A model generated the notes under the pieces. That model worked only from the letters and a program-made list of their open reading frames with translations. It was not told the DNA's origin and searched no databases. The position numbers and the translations under genes are program-made. Shown here piece after piece: positions 7,127 to 14,940 of a DNA stretch of 22,395 nucleotides. Position 1 is the first letter of the stretch. Each line of letters starts with the position of its first letter. The stretch lies in the NCBI GenBank assembly GCA_964464465.1, contig CAYXGF010000029.1, positions 1 to 22,395 of the forward strand, in the 5' to 3' direction. This DNA is from UBA940 sp964464465 (GTDB lineage Bacteria > Bacteroidota > Bacteroidia > Bacteroidales > Rikenellaceae).

Positions 7127-8083
7127 CTATTGCAGTATCTTTTTGTATGAGTTGACCTGACTTTCCATGTAGCCGCCCAGTCTGGAATCCTTCTCGGCCT
7201 CTTGCAGGGCGGACAGCGAGTCTGCCGAGTATCCTTCCGCCGCCAGAAACTTGTAGAATCTTCTGCGCTGGAAGAACGGCATGGCCGACACGCATTCCAC
7301 GACCTTGCCGTGCGTCATGGAGCTTTTCATGGAGGCGAGGGCATAGAGTGCGGCGTCCTGCACCGACGGGCTGCTGTCGTCGAGCAGGGCGTAGAGCGAC
7401 TCCTCGGCCTGCCGGATGCCGAAGCACCGTATGATGTATATTCCCAGCATTTCGAGGTTCTCGCTCCCCGAACGCAGCATCGGCTCGTATGCCACGGGGA
7501 TGAATCCGCGTCGCAGCTGCATCATTATCTCCGGCCAGGCGCGTCTGACGGGCGTGCCGTCGAACTGGCGTATGGCGGTTATGGTCTGCTGCGGGTCCGA
7601 GCCGGTGCGTACCAGCAGTGCGAAGAGCGCCGTATACGGATTGCCGGATTTCTCGAAGCGCCGAATTTTGGGCAGCAGCTCCCCGCGGGCGCCGCACTGC
7701 GAGAGAAGCTGCATGCTTCGGGAGCGGCTCCACGAGCGGGAGAGTATGATTCGCGTGTACAGGAATCTGTCTATGTTGTTGTCGGTTACGATTTTGCGCA
7801 TCGTGTTGCAGTCGAGCCCGTAGTCGAGTGCGGTCAGTGTCGCTATGGTCCGGGCAAGAATTTTGCGGCCGGCAATGCCGCGGCCTTTGGGAAAGACGCA
7901 GGGGGTGTCTGCCGTGACTTTACCCGACAGATGTGCGGTCAGAATCCGCAGGTATTCCTCCTGCAACGCATCGCGTCTGCGGGCTTTGCGCCGCAGTACG
8001 GGTCCTCTGAGCAGAGTCCATACGGCTGCCGCCGCGTATATGGCGGCGCATAATCCTGTTATGGCGAAAAGGATGTAGTTCAT
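7127..8083 (-). CDS. Membrane-anchored HEAT-repeat-like protein
   Basis: From the ATG at 8083 the protein has 318 residues. One N-terminal membrane helix (about 2-25) is followed by a basic stretch (LRRKARRR), so the rest should be cytoplasmic. The remainder is helix-rich, and residues ~205-255 show HEAT-type helix pairs, including LDDSSPSVQDAALYAL, a common HEAT signature. HEAT solenoids bind protein partners. The start is chosen because it overlaps the stop of the receiver-like gene as ATGA and puts the membrane helix at the N-terminus; an upstream in-frame ATG at 8140 would add 19 residues with no membrane character. Its stop abuts the start of the glycosyltransferase-like gene. It probably bridges the receiver-like and glycosyltransferase-like proteins at the inner membrane; this role is inferred from context. 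Confidence 0.68.
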   Translation of the reverse strand: MNYILFAITGLCAAIYAAAAVWTLLRGPVLRRKARRRDALQEEYLRILTAHLSGKVTADTPCVFPKGRGIAGRKILARTIATLTALDYGLDCNTMRKIVTDNNIDRFLYTRIILSRSWSRSRSMQLLSQCGARGELLPKIRRFEKSGNPYTALFALLVRTGSDPQQTITAIRQFDGTPVRRAWPEIMMQLRRGFIPVAYEPMLRSGSENLEMLGIYIIRCFGIRQAEESLYALLDDSSPSVQDAALYALASMKSSMTHGKVVECVSAMPFFQRRRFYKFLAAEGYSADSLSALQEAEKDSRLGGYMESQVNSYKKILQ

Positions 8084-8448
8084 CGTCTGTTCTTCCGGAG
8101 GTACATAGCTATGCGTGAGCGCAGGCGCCGCATGTCGCACGGCAGGTTTATGTATTGGTCTATGCCGCTTTCGCAGAGGCTCATCACGTGCGGTTCGTAC
8201 TGCGAGAACGAGAGCACGAATATGGCTGGAGATGCGATGCTGCGCGAGGGTATGCTGTGTCCCAGGTCGCTGCCGTCCAGAAACGGCTGTTCGAACAGCG
8301 TCACGATGACGTTGTAGCCTCCGCCTGCGGCCATGCGCCTGAATGCGGCCAGCGAGGTGGTCGTTTCTGCCGTGTGGACCAGGTCGGCGATGTATGTCCT
8401 CAGAATCGAGACCGAGAGCCGGTCTTCTCCTGCGATTAGCATTTTCAT
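8080..8448 (-). CDS. Stand-alone pseudo-receiver domain protein
   Basis: From the ATG at 8448 the protein is 122 residues, the size of a single receiver domain. The alternating pattern fits: strand MKMLIAGED, helix RLSVSILRTYI, strand YNVIVTLF, loop PFLDGSDL, strand AIFVLSFS, then GIDQYINLPCD and a final helix. Aligned with CheY-type receivers, E8/D9 keep the acidic pocket, but the phospho-acceptor Asp is Leu (L51), the Thr/Ser switch is S80, and the conserved Lys before Pro is Leu (L102). There is no output domain. It should not be phosphorylated in the usual way and may signal by protein contact. An upstream in-frame ATG at 8517 would add 23 residues outside the fold. It is the first gene of the operon and overlaps the HEAT-like gene by 4 nt. 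Confidence 0.72.
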   Translation of the reverse strand: MKMLIAGEDRLSVSILRTYIADLVHTAETTTSLAAFRRMAAGGGYNVIVTLFEQPFLDGSDLGHSIPSRSIASPAIFVLSFSQYEPHVMSLCESGIDQYINLPCDMRRLRSRIAMYLRKNRR

Positions 8449-8564
8449 AGTGTTCCGAAATAATTGTCCGTCATTCCGGCTGTCGCGTAAGGCGGTGCCG
8501 GACATCGGTAAAAACAAACTGCGTGCAAAAGATTTTCATATCCCGTCAAAAAAACAGCGAAATA

Positions 8565-8595
8565 TTTGCGGCCGGCGAAAAAAGCAGTATATTTG
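8565..8595 (+). promoter_or_regulatory. rplU promoter
   Basis: TTTG at 8565-8568, 19 nt, then TATATTTG at 8588-8595: an exact Bacteroidota -33/-7 pair. The transcription start would be near 8601, 28 nt before the rplU ATG. No exact -7 box was found for the divergent receiver-like gene in 8449-8564. Confidence 0.8.
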
Positions 8596-8628
8596 TAGCC
8601 CGAAATTTTATGTAAACGCATTACACTA

Positions 8629-8940
8629 ATGTACGTAATTGTAGAGATAGCAGGTCAGCAGTTCAAGGCTGAGAAAGGTCGCAAGCTCTATGTTCACCGT
8701 CTTAAAGAGGACGAAGGCGCCTCGGTGAGCTTCGACAAGGTTCTGCTAACGGATAACGACGGTCAGGTCAAGGTAGGCACACCTGTGGTAGAAGGGGCCT
8801 CGGTAACTGCAAAGGTTCTCAAACACCTGAAAGACGACAAGGTCCTGGTGTTCAAGAAGAAAAGAAGAAAAGGGTATCAGGTTCTGAACGGACACCGCCA
8901 GTATCTTACCCAGATTCTCATCGAAGAAATCGTTGCTTAA
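8629..8940 (+). CDS. rplU: 50S ribosomal protein L21
   Basis: A 103-residue protein of normal length for bL21. It shows the opening YVIVEIAGQQFKAEKG and the basic C-terminal block KKKRRKGYQVLNGHRQ that contacts 23S rRNA. L21 is a large-subunit protein binding near domain I of 23S rRNA and contacting L20. It is preceded by its own consensus promoter and followed 20 nt later by rpmA, the conserved L21-L27 pair. The ATG leaves no room for a longer N-terminus in this family. Confidence 0.98.
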   Translation: MYVIVEIAGQQFKAEKGRKLYVHRLKEDEGASVSFDKVLLTDNDGQVKVGTPVVEGASVTAKVLKHLKDDKVLVFKKKRRKGYQVLNGHRQYLTQILIEEIVA

Positions 8941-8960
8941 CTTAAAAAAACTGAAAAGAA

Positions 8961-9221
8961 ATGGCACACAAAAAAGGTGTAGGTAGTTCGAAGAACGGCC
9001 GTGAGTCGGAAAGCAAGAGACTCGGCGTGAAACTTTTCGGAGGTCAGTTCGCTAAGGCGGGCAACATCATAGTTCGTCAGAGAGGAACCGTCCACAATCC
9101 CGGTGAAAATGTCGGCATGGGCAAGGATCATACTTTGTTCGCACTGACGTCCGGCACGGTGGCATTCACCAAGAAAGCCTCCGGTAAATCTTACGTAAGC
9201 GTAACTCCTCTGTCGGAGTAA
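8961..9221 (+). CDS. rpmA: 50S ribosomal protein L27
   Basis: An 86-residue bL27 of normal length. It begins directly MAHKKGVGSSKNGRES, so the N-terminal tail that reaches the peptidyl-transferase centre is exposed without the cleavable extension found in Firmicutes. The conserved RQRGT..HPG-type segment reads RQRGTVHNPGENVGMGKDHTLFA. The leader before the ATG is AAAAAAACTGAAAAGAA, A-rich with no Shine-Dalgarno, as is usual in this phylum. It is cotranscribed with rplU and followed by an intrinsic terminator. Confidence 0.98.
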   Translation: MAHKKGVGSSKNGRESESKRLGVKLFGGQFAKAGNIIVRQRGTVHNPGENVGMGKDHTLFALTSGTVAFTKKASGKSYVSVTPLSE

Positions 9222-9245
9222 TTCTTATTGCGTATTTTTCGAATG

Positions 9246-9282
9246 AACGGAACTGCCTGAAAACGGCGGTTCCGTTTTTTTT
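9246..9282 (+). terminator. Intrinsic terminator of rplU-rpmA
   Basis: The stem CGGAACTGCC (9248-9257) pairs with GGCGGTTCCG (9265-9274) with one G-T wobble, loop TGAAAAC, followed by eight T (9275-9282). Flanking A/T pairs extend the stem. Confidence 0.9.
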
Positions 9283-9383
9283 GTTCCGTTGCGAAGAACC
9301 GTCCACTGCGGACGGAAGTGTAGGTCGTGTGCGGAGAATTATCTGCGGACAACGCTCGGGCCGCAGGCAATGGAGGAGCGGAA
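9283..9383. other. Intergenic spacer with two short hairpins
   Basis: Two small perfect stems occur: CCGTCC/GGACGG (9299-9304 and 9310-9315) and CTGCGG/CCGCAG (9343-9348 and 9361-9366). Both lie upstream of the thrA promoter, so they are unlikely to be part of a thrA attenuator. I see no gene here. Confidence 0.4.
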
Positions 9384-9415
9384 TTTGATTATCCGGGTGT
9401 TTTTTCGTAATATTG
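9384..9415 (+). promoter_or_regulatory. Probable thrA promoter
   Basis: TTTG at 9384-9387, 20 nt, then TAATATTG at 9408-9415, one mismatch from TAnnTTTG. The inferred start near 9421 leaves a ~25-nt leader before the ATG at 9446, too short for a peptide attenuator. It also rules out the in-frame TTG at 9413 as start codon. Confidence 0.6.
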
Positions 9416-9445
9416 CATGTTTATTATGAAAATACAAGTGCCCGT

Positions 9446-11890
9446 ATGAAAGTGATGAAGTTTGGCGGAACGTCGGTCGGAGATGCCGGGGCGATTCGCA
9501 GGGTGAGGGATATCGTTGAATCGGCTGCGGCGGATGTCGTGGTCGTAGTGTCGGCATGCAGTGGAGTCACCGATTCGTTGCTTTCGGTATCTCGTGCCGC
9601 GGCAGGTGCGGATGATGGATACATAGACAGTCTTGCGGAGTTAAAGCGGCGCCACATGGAGCTTCTCGACGGTGTCGTGCTTGCGCAGAACCGTGAGAGT
9701 GTGCGGACGGCGGTCGTGGAGATGCTCGAAGAGCTGAGCAAGATTCTCAGCGGCGTCTATCTGATTGGCGATTTGTCCGACAGAACGCGCGACACGATAC
9801 TCGGCTATGGTGAAAGGCTCTCTTCGGTGATTGTCGCGGGGGCGATAGACGGCGCCCGGCACGTAGATGCGCGCACTGTGGTGAAGACGCATCCGTATTA
9901 CGGCAAACATACCGTGGACCAGATTCTTACGGGAACTCTTGCGCGTGAGATACTCGGGCCGTGGAGCGGCGTTACGGTTATGGGCGGCTTCATCTCTTCG
10001 GATGCCGTCAGCGGCGACACGACCAACCTCGGCCGTGGCGGCTCGGACTACACGGCGTCGCTCGTGGCGGCGGCTCTTGGAGCGCAGGTATTGGAGATAT
10101 GGACAGACGTGGACGGTTTCCTGACTGCCGACCCGAGGATAATCGGCAATCCGTATCTTATCGAGAGACTGACCTTTACCGAGGCCATGGAGTTGTGCAA
10201 CTTCGGGGCGCGCGTCATATATCCTCCGACCATTTTCCCGGTTTATCATAACGGTATTCCAATACGTGTCAGAAATACGTTCAATCCTGCGGGCCCTGGA
10301 ACGCTCATCAGTTCCGATACCGACCGGGAGTGCGGTGAGCACAGCAAGGTGATAAAGGGAATCTCGTCGATAAACGATACGGCGCTCGTCACTATACGCG
10401 GTCTGGGAATGGTCGGCGTGATAGGAATCAACAAACGGATTTTCAAGGCTCTGTCCGATTGCGGCATCAGCGTGTTCTTCGTCTCCCAGGCATCGAGCGA
10501 GAACACCACTTCGATAGGCATGCCGAATGCCGATGCGCCGCGGGCCGTCGAGGTGCTCTCAGGCGAGTTCTCGCAGGAGATAGGCATGGGCGAGATTAAT
10601 GAAATCACGATAGCGGAGAATCTTGCCACCGTAGCCATCGTGGGCGAGGGCATGCGTCATACGCCCGGTGTGGCGGGCCGTCTGTTCGACACTCTCGGCC
10701 GCAACGGTATCAACGTGATAGCATGTGCGCAGGGAGCCTCGCAGACCAACATATCGTTCGTAATTCGGCTCGAAGAGCTGAAAAAGGCAATCAATGTGAT
10801 TCACGACTCGTTCTTCCTGTGGGAGTATCAGGTTCTCAATATCTTCCTTGCCGGTGTGGGGACGGTGGGCGGAAGTCTGCTCGAACAGATACGCCGCCAG
10901 CAGCCGCGTTTCCTTTCCGAAAACAGGTTGCAGATACGTGTGGTGGGGATTTCGGATTCGAAACGCTTCATTATGTGCCGCGAGGGAATAGACCTGAGCG
11001 ATTACCGGCGGCTGCTGTCCGTCTCGCAGAATGTCTCCACGCCGGAGAGTCTGTGCGGTGAGATATTGAAGATGAACATATTCAATTCGGTGTTCGTGGA
11101 CTGCACCGCCAGTGCAGATATAGCGGCGCTTTACGGAACTCTCTTGCAGCACAATATATCTGTGGTCGCGGCCAACAAGATTGCGGCCTCGGGCAGTTAC
11201 GAGAATTACGAGTCATTGAAGATGACGGCCCGCGACCGAGGTGTGAAATATCTGTTCGAGACCAATGTCGGTGCCGGGCTGCCTATCATAAATACGATAA
11301 GCGACCTGCGCAACAGCGGCGACAGGATTCTTAAAATCGAGGCTGTCGTTTCGGGGACGCTCAATTTCATATTCAATGAGATGAGCGACAGCGTGCCTCT
11401 CAGCCGTGCCATACGCATGGCCTGCGATGCGGGTTATGCCGAGCCGGACCCGAGGGTGGATTTGAGCGGCAAGGATGTCATCCGCAAGCTGGTGATTCTT
11501 TCGCGCGAGGCCGGGTACCGTATCGGGCAGGAGGATGTGGTGAAGAATCTTTTCATCCCGGACGAGTATTTCGACGGTTCGGTGGATGATTTCTGGCGCA
11601 GGATACCGGATTTGGACGCGCCGTTCGAGGCTCGACGCCGGCGGTTGGAGCAGGCCGGCAGGCGATGGCGGTTCGTGGCACGTATGCAGGACGGCCGTGC
11701 GGATGTGGAGCTGCGCGAGGTCGATGCCTCGTCGCCGTTCTACCAGCTGGACGGCAGCAACAATGTGATTCTTCTGACCACGGAGCGGTATCGGGAGTAC
11801 CCGATGCAGATAAAGGGTTACGGAGCGGGTGCCGATGTGACTGCCGCAGGGGTATTCGCCGATATAATAAGTATCGCCAATGTAAGGTAG
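9446..11890 (+). CDS. thrA: Bifunctional aspartokinase / homoserine dehydrogenase
   Basis: The 814-residue fused enzyme catalyses phosphorylation of aspartate and the NAD(P)H-dependent reduction of aspartate semialdehyde to homoserine, feeding threonine and methionine synthesis. The kinase domain (1-~290) has KFGGTSVG (5-12), GRGGSD (196-201) and WTDVDGF. Regulatory ACT-type repeats span ~310-455. The homoserine dehydrogenase domain (~465-814) has the Rossmann motif AGVGTVGGSLL (469-479), AANK (575-578), GTLNFIF and the catalytic segment EPDPRVDLSGKDVIRK (K676). Length matches E. coli ThrA (820). The start MKVMKFGG is the family's usual N-terminus. It stands alone between rpmA and the M23 gene; thrB and thrC are not in the window. 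Feedback control through the ACT repeats is expected from the family. Confidence 0.97.
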   Translation: MKVMKFGGTSVGDAGAIRRVRDIVESAAADVVVVVSACSGVTDSLLSVSRAAAGADDGYIDSLAELKRRHMELLDGVVLAQNRESVRTAVVEMLEELSKILSGVYLIGDLSDRTRDTILGYGERLSSVIVAGAIDGARHVDARTVVKTHPYYGKHTVDQILTGTLAREILGPWSGVTVMGGFISSDAVSGDTTNLGRGGSDYTASLVAAALGAQVLEIWTDVDGFLTADPRIIGNPYLIERLTFTEAMELCNFGARVIYPPTIFPVYHNGIPIRVRNTFNPAGPGTLISSDTDRECGEHSKVIKGISSINDTALVTIRGLGMVGVIGINKRIFKALSDCGISVFFVSQASSENTTSIGMPNADAPRAVEVLSGEFSQEIGMGEINEITIAENLATVAIVGEGMRHTPGVAGRLFDTLGRNGINVIACAQGASQTNISFVIRLEELKKAINVIHDSFFLWEYQVLNIFLAGVGTVGGSLLEQIRRQQPRFLSENRLQIRVVGISDSKRFIMCREGIDLSDYRRLLSVSQNVSTPESLCGEILKMNIFNSVFVDCTASADIAALYGTLLQHNISVVAANKIAASGSYENYESLKMTARDRGVKYLFETNVGAGLPIINTISDLRNSGDRILKIEAVVSGTLNFIFNEMSDSVPLSRAIRMACDAGYAEPDPRVDLSGKDVIRKLVILSREAGYRIGQEDVVKNLFIPDEYFDGSVDDFWRRIPDLDAPFEARRRRLEQAGRRWRFVARMQDGRADVELREVDASSPFYQLDGSNNVILLTTERYREYPMQIKGYGAGADVTAAGVFADIISIANVR

Positions 11891-11989
11891 CGTGCTGTCG
11901 GTGGCTCCGGAGCGTCACGTCGGACCGGAAGTCGTTGGGGTATGTAAAGTTATATGATGGATGCTTTAAAAAATAATTGTGGAACGGAT

Positions 11990-13012
11990 ATGATTATGCG
12001 AAAGATTGTTCTTGTACTCCTCTGCATCGTTCCGGTATGCCGGACATTCGGTCAGTGGAACACCAATACGCTGCGGGTGAAGGATATTCCGCATCAGGCT
12101 GTGGATACGCTGGATACGCGGCGGCCGGATGTAAGGATTGTCGTGTATGCTGACGATACGTTCGAGTATCTGATGGCCGGAACAGACTCCTTGCAGTGCG
12201 GCGAGATATACCGCGAGAACTGGGATACGGCAAATGTATTCTCCTACCGCAGCATCAGTTACGAGAGTCTGCCGTCCAGCATCGACGTCAGGCTTATGAA
12301 CTCGCTGAGCGAGTATCACGCACCTTTGACCGGCCGGATAATCTCGCGCTACGGACCGCGCGGACGCCGCAATCACAACGGTGTGGACATTCCGTTGAAG
12401 ACCGGAACCCCTGTTGTGGCTGCTTTCGACGGACGAGTCCGTTATTCGAGGTACAACAGCGGCGGCTTCGGCAATCTTGTCATTGTTCGCCATCCCAACG
12501 GTCTGGAAACATACTACGGACATCTCTCGCGCAGAAACGTGCGGGCCGGCGACTGGGTGGTTGCGGGTCAGGTCATAGGATATGGCGGAAGTACGGGCCG
12601 CAGCCGCGGGCCGCATCTGCATTTCGAGGTGAGGTACTGCGACCAGACGTTCGACCCGGAGCGGTTAATCGATTTCGAGACGGGCAGTATCCGTTACCAG
12701 ACATTCGTTCTTGAAAAGAGCTATTTCAATATACGCTCGCGGGCTACCGAGGGCTTGGAGGACGGCGACGATTTCGATGTGGACTCTTTCCTGGCTCAGA
12801 ACGACAAGTCCGATGAGGAGATTAGTGCGGCCATTCAGGCCGAGGAGAAAAAGGCTGTGGAACCTGTTACGGCGTATCATACCGTGCGGTCGGGTGAGAC
12901 GCTCTCGACGATAGCGCGCAAGAACGGTACGACGATAGACAAAATCTGTAAGCTCAACGGCATAACCCGTACCACCATATTGCGCGTCGGAAAGAAGCTG
13001 CGGGTGCGGTAG
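11990..13012 (+). CDS. Exported M23 metallo-endopeptidase with C-terminal LysM domain
   Basis: The 340-residue protein starts with a signal peptide (MIMRKIVLVLLCIVPVCRTFG). The M23 (LytM-type) domain, ~105-225, carries the zinc ligands H129 and D133 in NHNGVDIP and H209-x-H211 in GPHLHFEV, all intact, so it should cleave peptidoglycan cross-bridges or stem peptides in the periplasm. A Glu/Asp-rich linker (~235-290) leads to a LysM peptidoglycan-binding domain at 296-340 (YHTVRSGETLSTIARKNGTT...). LysM is more often N-terminal to M23 in envelope-division factors. Possible starts are 11954, 11990 and 11996; the last two leave the signal peptide at the N-terminus. It lies 99 nt after thrA, with no clear promoter in between. 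Confidence 0.9.
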   Translation: MIMRKIVLVLLCIVPVCRTFGQWNTNTLRVKDIPHQAVDTLDTRRPDVRIVVYADDTFEYLMAGTDSLQCGEIYRENWDTANVFSYRSISYESLPSSIDVRLMNSLSEYHAPLTGRIISRYGPRGRRNHNGVDIPLKTGTPVVAAFDGRVRYSRYNSGGFGNLVIVRHPNGLETYYGHLSRRNVRAGDWVVAGQVIGYGGSTGRSRGPHLHFEVRYCDQTFDPERLIDFETGSIRYQTFVLEKSYFNIRSRATEGLEDGDDFDVDSFLAQNDKSDEEISAAIQAEEKKAVEPVTAYHTVRSGETLSTIARKNGTTIDKICKLNGITRTTILRVGKKLRVR

Positions 13013-13118
13013 TGGCTGCGCGGCTGTATGGCAGGCCTTGCGCGGCATTGTCGCAGGGCGGTGTGCCGTTCCATTGACTGATAGCGTCGGGGATGGAGGA
13101 TATGTGTCTGCGGCCGGT

Positions 13119-14096
13119 TTACAGATTGGGAAAATAACGCATGTACTGGGTCCGGTAGTACATGCCGCTGTCTGTGATTTTGGAGGCGTTCATCTTTCCG
13201 CGGAAACTCTCGACAGACTGGTATCGGTGCGTCTGCATCCAATTTTCTATCTCACGGTTCATCGTTGTGATGTACGACGGGCCGTGCAGGAACAGTGCCG
13301 TGCAAATCTGTACGCAGGCCGCGCCCGCGAGCAGCGACTGTATGATGGCGTCGGCGTCGTGTGCTCCGGTCGAGACGGAGATGTCTATGCCGTGTACCGT
13401 GGCGTCGCACAGGGCTACGGTACGCAGTGTGTGGTGGAGCTCCGGTCCGCAGCTGAGCGGCTCCGAGGCTGCCAGTTCCTCCTTATGTATGTCGATTCGT
13501 GGTGTGAACATGCGGTTGAACAGCGTGACGCCCTTTATGCCGCGGTCCCGCAGCGATGCCGCCATGCTGAGCGGATTGGTGAAGTACGGGGCGAGTTTCA
13601 CGCTGATGGGAATCTTTTCCGTCGCCTCCGTTACGGCCGCGGCGATGTCGAGGTAGTGCCGCTCCATGTCGGCGCCCCGCTGTGCTGCCGATACGGGCTG
13701 CTGAAATATGTTCAGTTCGAGGGCGTCTGCGCCGGCCTGCTCTATCGTTCGCGCGTATTGCGTCCAGCTGCCTTTCGTGTGGCAGTTGATGCTCGCTATC
13801 ACCGGAATGTCGAGGCGTGATTTGAGTTCCTTTATAAGTTCCGTATAGCGGTTGACATAGTCGCCCTCCATGTAGCGTCTCAGATACTGGTCGGACTCCG
13901 GATAATCCGAATATTTCTGCAAGGAGGCTGCCTCGCCCGCAATCTGTTCCTCGAAAATGGATTTCAATACCACGGCCCCCGCACCGGCAGCCGCAAGCTG
14001 AGCCACGGATTCCGCCGTGGCGGTGAAAGGCGAGCTGCCGGCTATTACGGGACTTGCCATTTCAAGTCCCATGCAGGATGTTCGGAGTGTACTCAT
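13119..14096 (-). CDS. Dihydroorotate-dehydrogenase-like flavoprotein
   Basis: The 325-residue TIM-barrel protein belongs to the DHOD class-1 superfamily. Recognisable parts are the N-terminal SPVIAGSSPFT, the AVVLKSIFEEQI strand with the FMN-contacting Lys, PVIASINC (99-105), SVKLAPYF and the phosphate-loop region STGAHDADAIIQSLLAGAACVQICTAL. The orotate-binding NxSCPN motif of true DHODs is replaced by NIFQQP (129-134), so it is probably not PyrD but the 'dihydroorotate dehydrogenase-like' side family, whose substrate is not known to me. No pyrK-type electron-transfer partner is next to it. The gene starts 32 nt after the yggS stop, probably the same operon. Confidence 0.82.
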   Translation of the reverse strand: MSTLRTSCMGLEMASPVIAGSSPFTATAESVAQLAAAGAGAVVLKSIFEEQIAGEAASLQKYSDYPESDQYLRRYMEGDYVNRYTELIKELKSRLDIPVIASINCHTKGSWTQYARTIEQAGADALELNIFQQPVSAAQRGADMERHYLDIAAAVTEATEKIPISVKLAPYFTNPLSMAASLRDRGIKGVTLFNRMFTPRIDIHKEELAASEPLSCGPELHHTLRTVALCDATVHGIDISVSTGAHDADAIIQSLLAGAACVQICTALFLHGPSYITTMNREIENWMQTHRYQSVESFRGKMNASKITDSGMYYRTQYMRYFPNL

Positions 14097-14128
14097 CGGG
14101 ATTCATTGTTGACGTTCCCGAATGCGGT

Positions 14129-14809
14129 CTACAATTTTTGAGCCGAAGAGTAGTCGCGCTCCCCGAAAATCAGCGAACCGATGCGGACCATGGTGGCCCC
14201 GCACTGCACGGCTGTCGGAAAATCGGAGGTCATGCCCATGGATACGGTGTCGAACCGCGGTCCGAAAAATTCGCCGGCCAGCTCTTCCCGTATCCGAGCC
14301 AGAGTGGAGAATTCCTCCGCTATCAGTTCCGTGTCGTCCGTGTTGGTGGCTACTCCCATCACTCCGCGGAACGTGATGTTTCTCAGCTCTTTCCACTGTC
14401 CGTCGCGGAGCCACTGCCGAAGTACGGCATAGTCCCATCCCTCCTTGCTCTGCTCGCGCGAGATGTGTATTTCCAGAAGAATGTCGACCGTGCGCGAGTG
14501 TTTTGCCGCGTGGGCGTCTATCGCGGCAAGAAGAGAGGCCGAATCTACGGAATGTATCATGCTGACGAACGGTATGATGTATTTTATCTTGTTGGTTTGC
14601 AGGTGACCTATGAGATGCCACTGTATGTCGTCGGGAAGAATGGCGTGTTTGTCGCGCATTTCGAGCGGGCGGTTCTCGCCGAAGATTCGCTGCCCGGCGT
14701 CGTATGCCTCGCGTATGGCTTCGGCAGGGTGGGTTTTCGATACTGCGACAAGGGTTACGTTTTCAGGTAGGCGCGTTTTCAGTTCGTGTATTTTCTCGGA
14801 GATTGACAT
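14129..14809 (-). CDS. yggS: YggS/PLPBP family pyridoxal-phosphate homeostasis protein
   Basis: From the ATG at 14809 the protein has 226 residues, normal for the family. It is a single-domain PLP-binding TIM barrel with no known enzymatic turnover, thought to buffer PLP and keep amino-acid pools balanced. The PLP Lys is K25 in LVAVSKTHP. Further signatures are RIFGENRPLEM, WHLIGHLQTNKIKYI, GMTSDFPTAVQ.GATMVRIGSLIFGER. An upstream in-frame ATG (14926) would add 39 residues outside the family and is rejected. It is divergent from the C69 dipeptidase and followed by the DHOD-like gene. In many bacteria yggS neighbours division or proC genes; that context is absent here. Confidence 0.93.
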   Translation of the reverse strand: MSISEKIHELKTRLPENVTLVAVSKTHPAEAIREAYDAGQRIFGENRPLEMRDKHAILPDDIQWHLIGHLQTNKIKYIIPFVSMIHSVDSASLLAAIDAHAAKHSRTVDILLEIHISREQSKEGWDYAVLRQWLRDGQWKELRNITFRGVMGVATNTDDTELIAEEFSTLARIREELAGEFFGPRFDTVSMGMTSDFPTAVQCGATMVRIGSLIFGERDYSSAQKL

Positions 14810-14831
14810 CGTGAATGAAGTTTTGAGGGGA

Positions 14832-14839
14832 TAAAGATA
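14832..14839 (-). promoter_or_regulatory. Possible -7 box for yggS
   Basis: The minus strand reads TATCTTTA, one mismatch from TAnnTTTG, about 22 nt before the yggS ATG. A T-rich tract (no TTG) lies at the -33 distance. Weak support. Confidence 0.3.
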
Positions 14840-14914
14840 CGGATGATATGAGCGAAAAAAAACGTATCCGGCCGATTTTGCACGCCTGTACGCTAATAAA
14901 ATCGGGAAAAATCG

Positions 14915-14922
14915 TACATTTG
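14915..14922 (+). promoter_or_regulatory. -7 box for the C69 dipeptidase gene
   Basis: TACATTTG is an exact TAnnTTTG match 18 nt before the ATG at 14941, so the leader would be only about a dozen bases. No TTG at the proper -33 distance (nearest is 14878-14880). The position argues against the in-frame ATG at 14848 as start codon. Confidence 0.55.
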
Positions 14923-14940
14923 TCAAAAATGTGCTGTTTT

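Noticed and set aside
9283..9445. Threonine attenuator or riboswitch before thrA
   Set aside because: The probable promoter at 9384-9415 leaves only ~25 nt of leader; the two small hairpins are upstream of it, and there is no Thr/Ile-rich leader peptide.
13013..13118. Terminator between the convergent M23 and DHOD-like genes
   Set aside because: GC-rich partial complementarities are present but no clean stem with a T run could be built.
13119..14096. Calling this gene pyrD
   Set aside because: The substrate motif NxSCPN is absent and no pyrK partner is adjacent, so only a DHOD-like label is supported.
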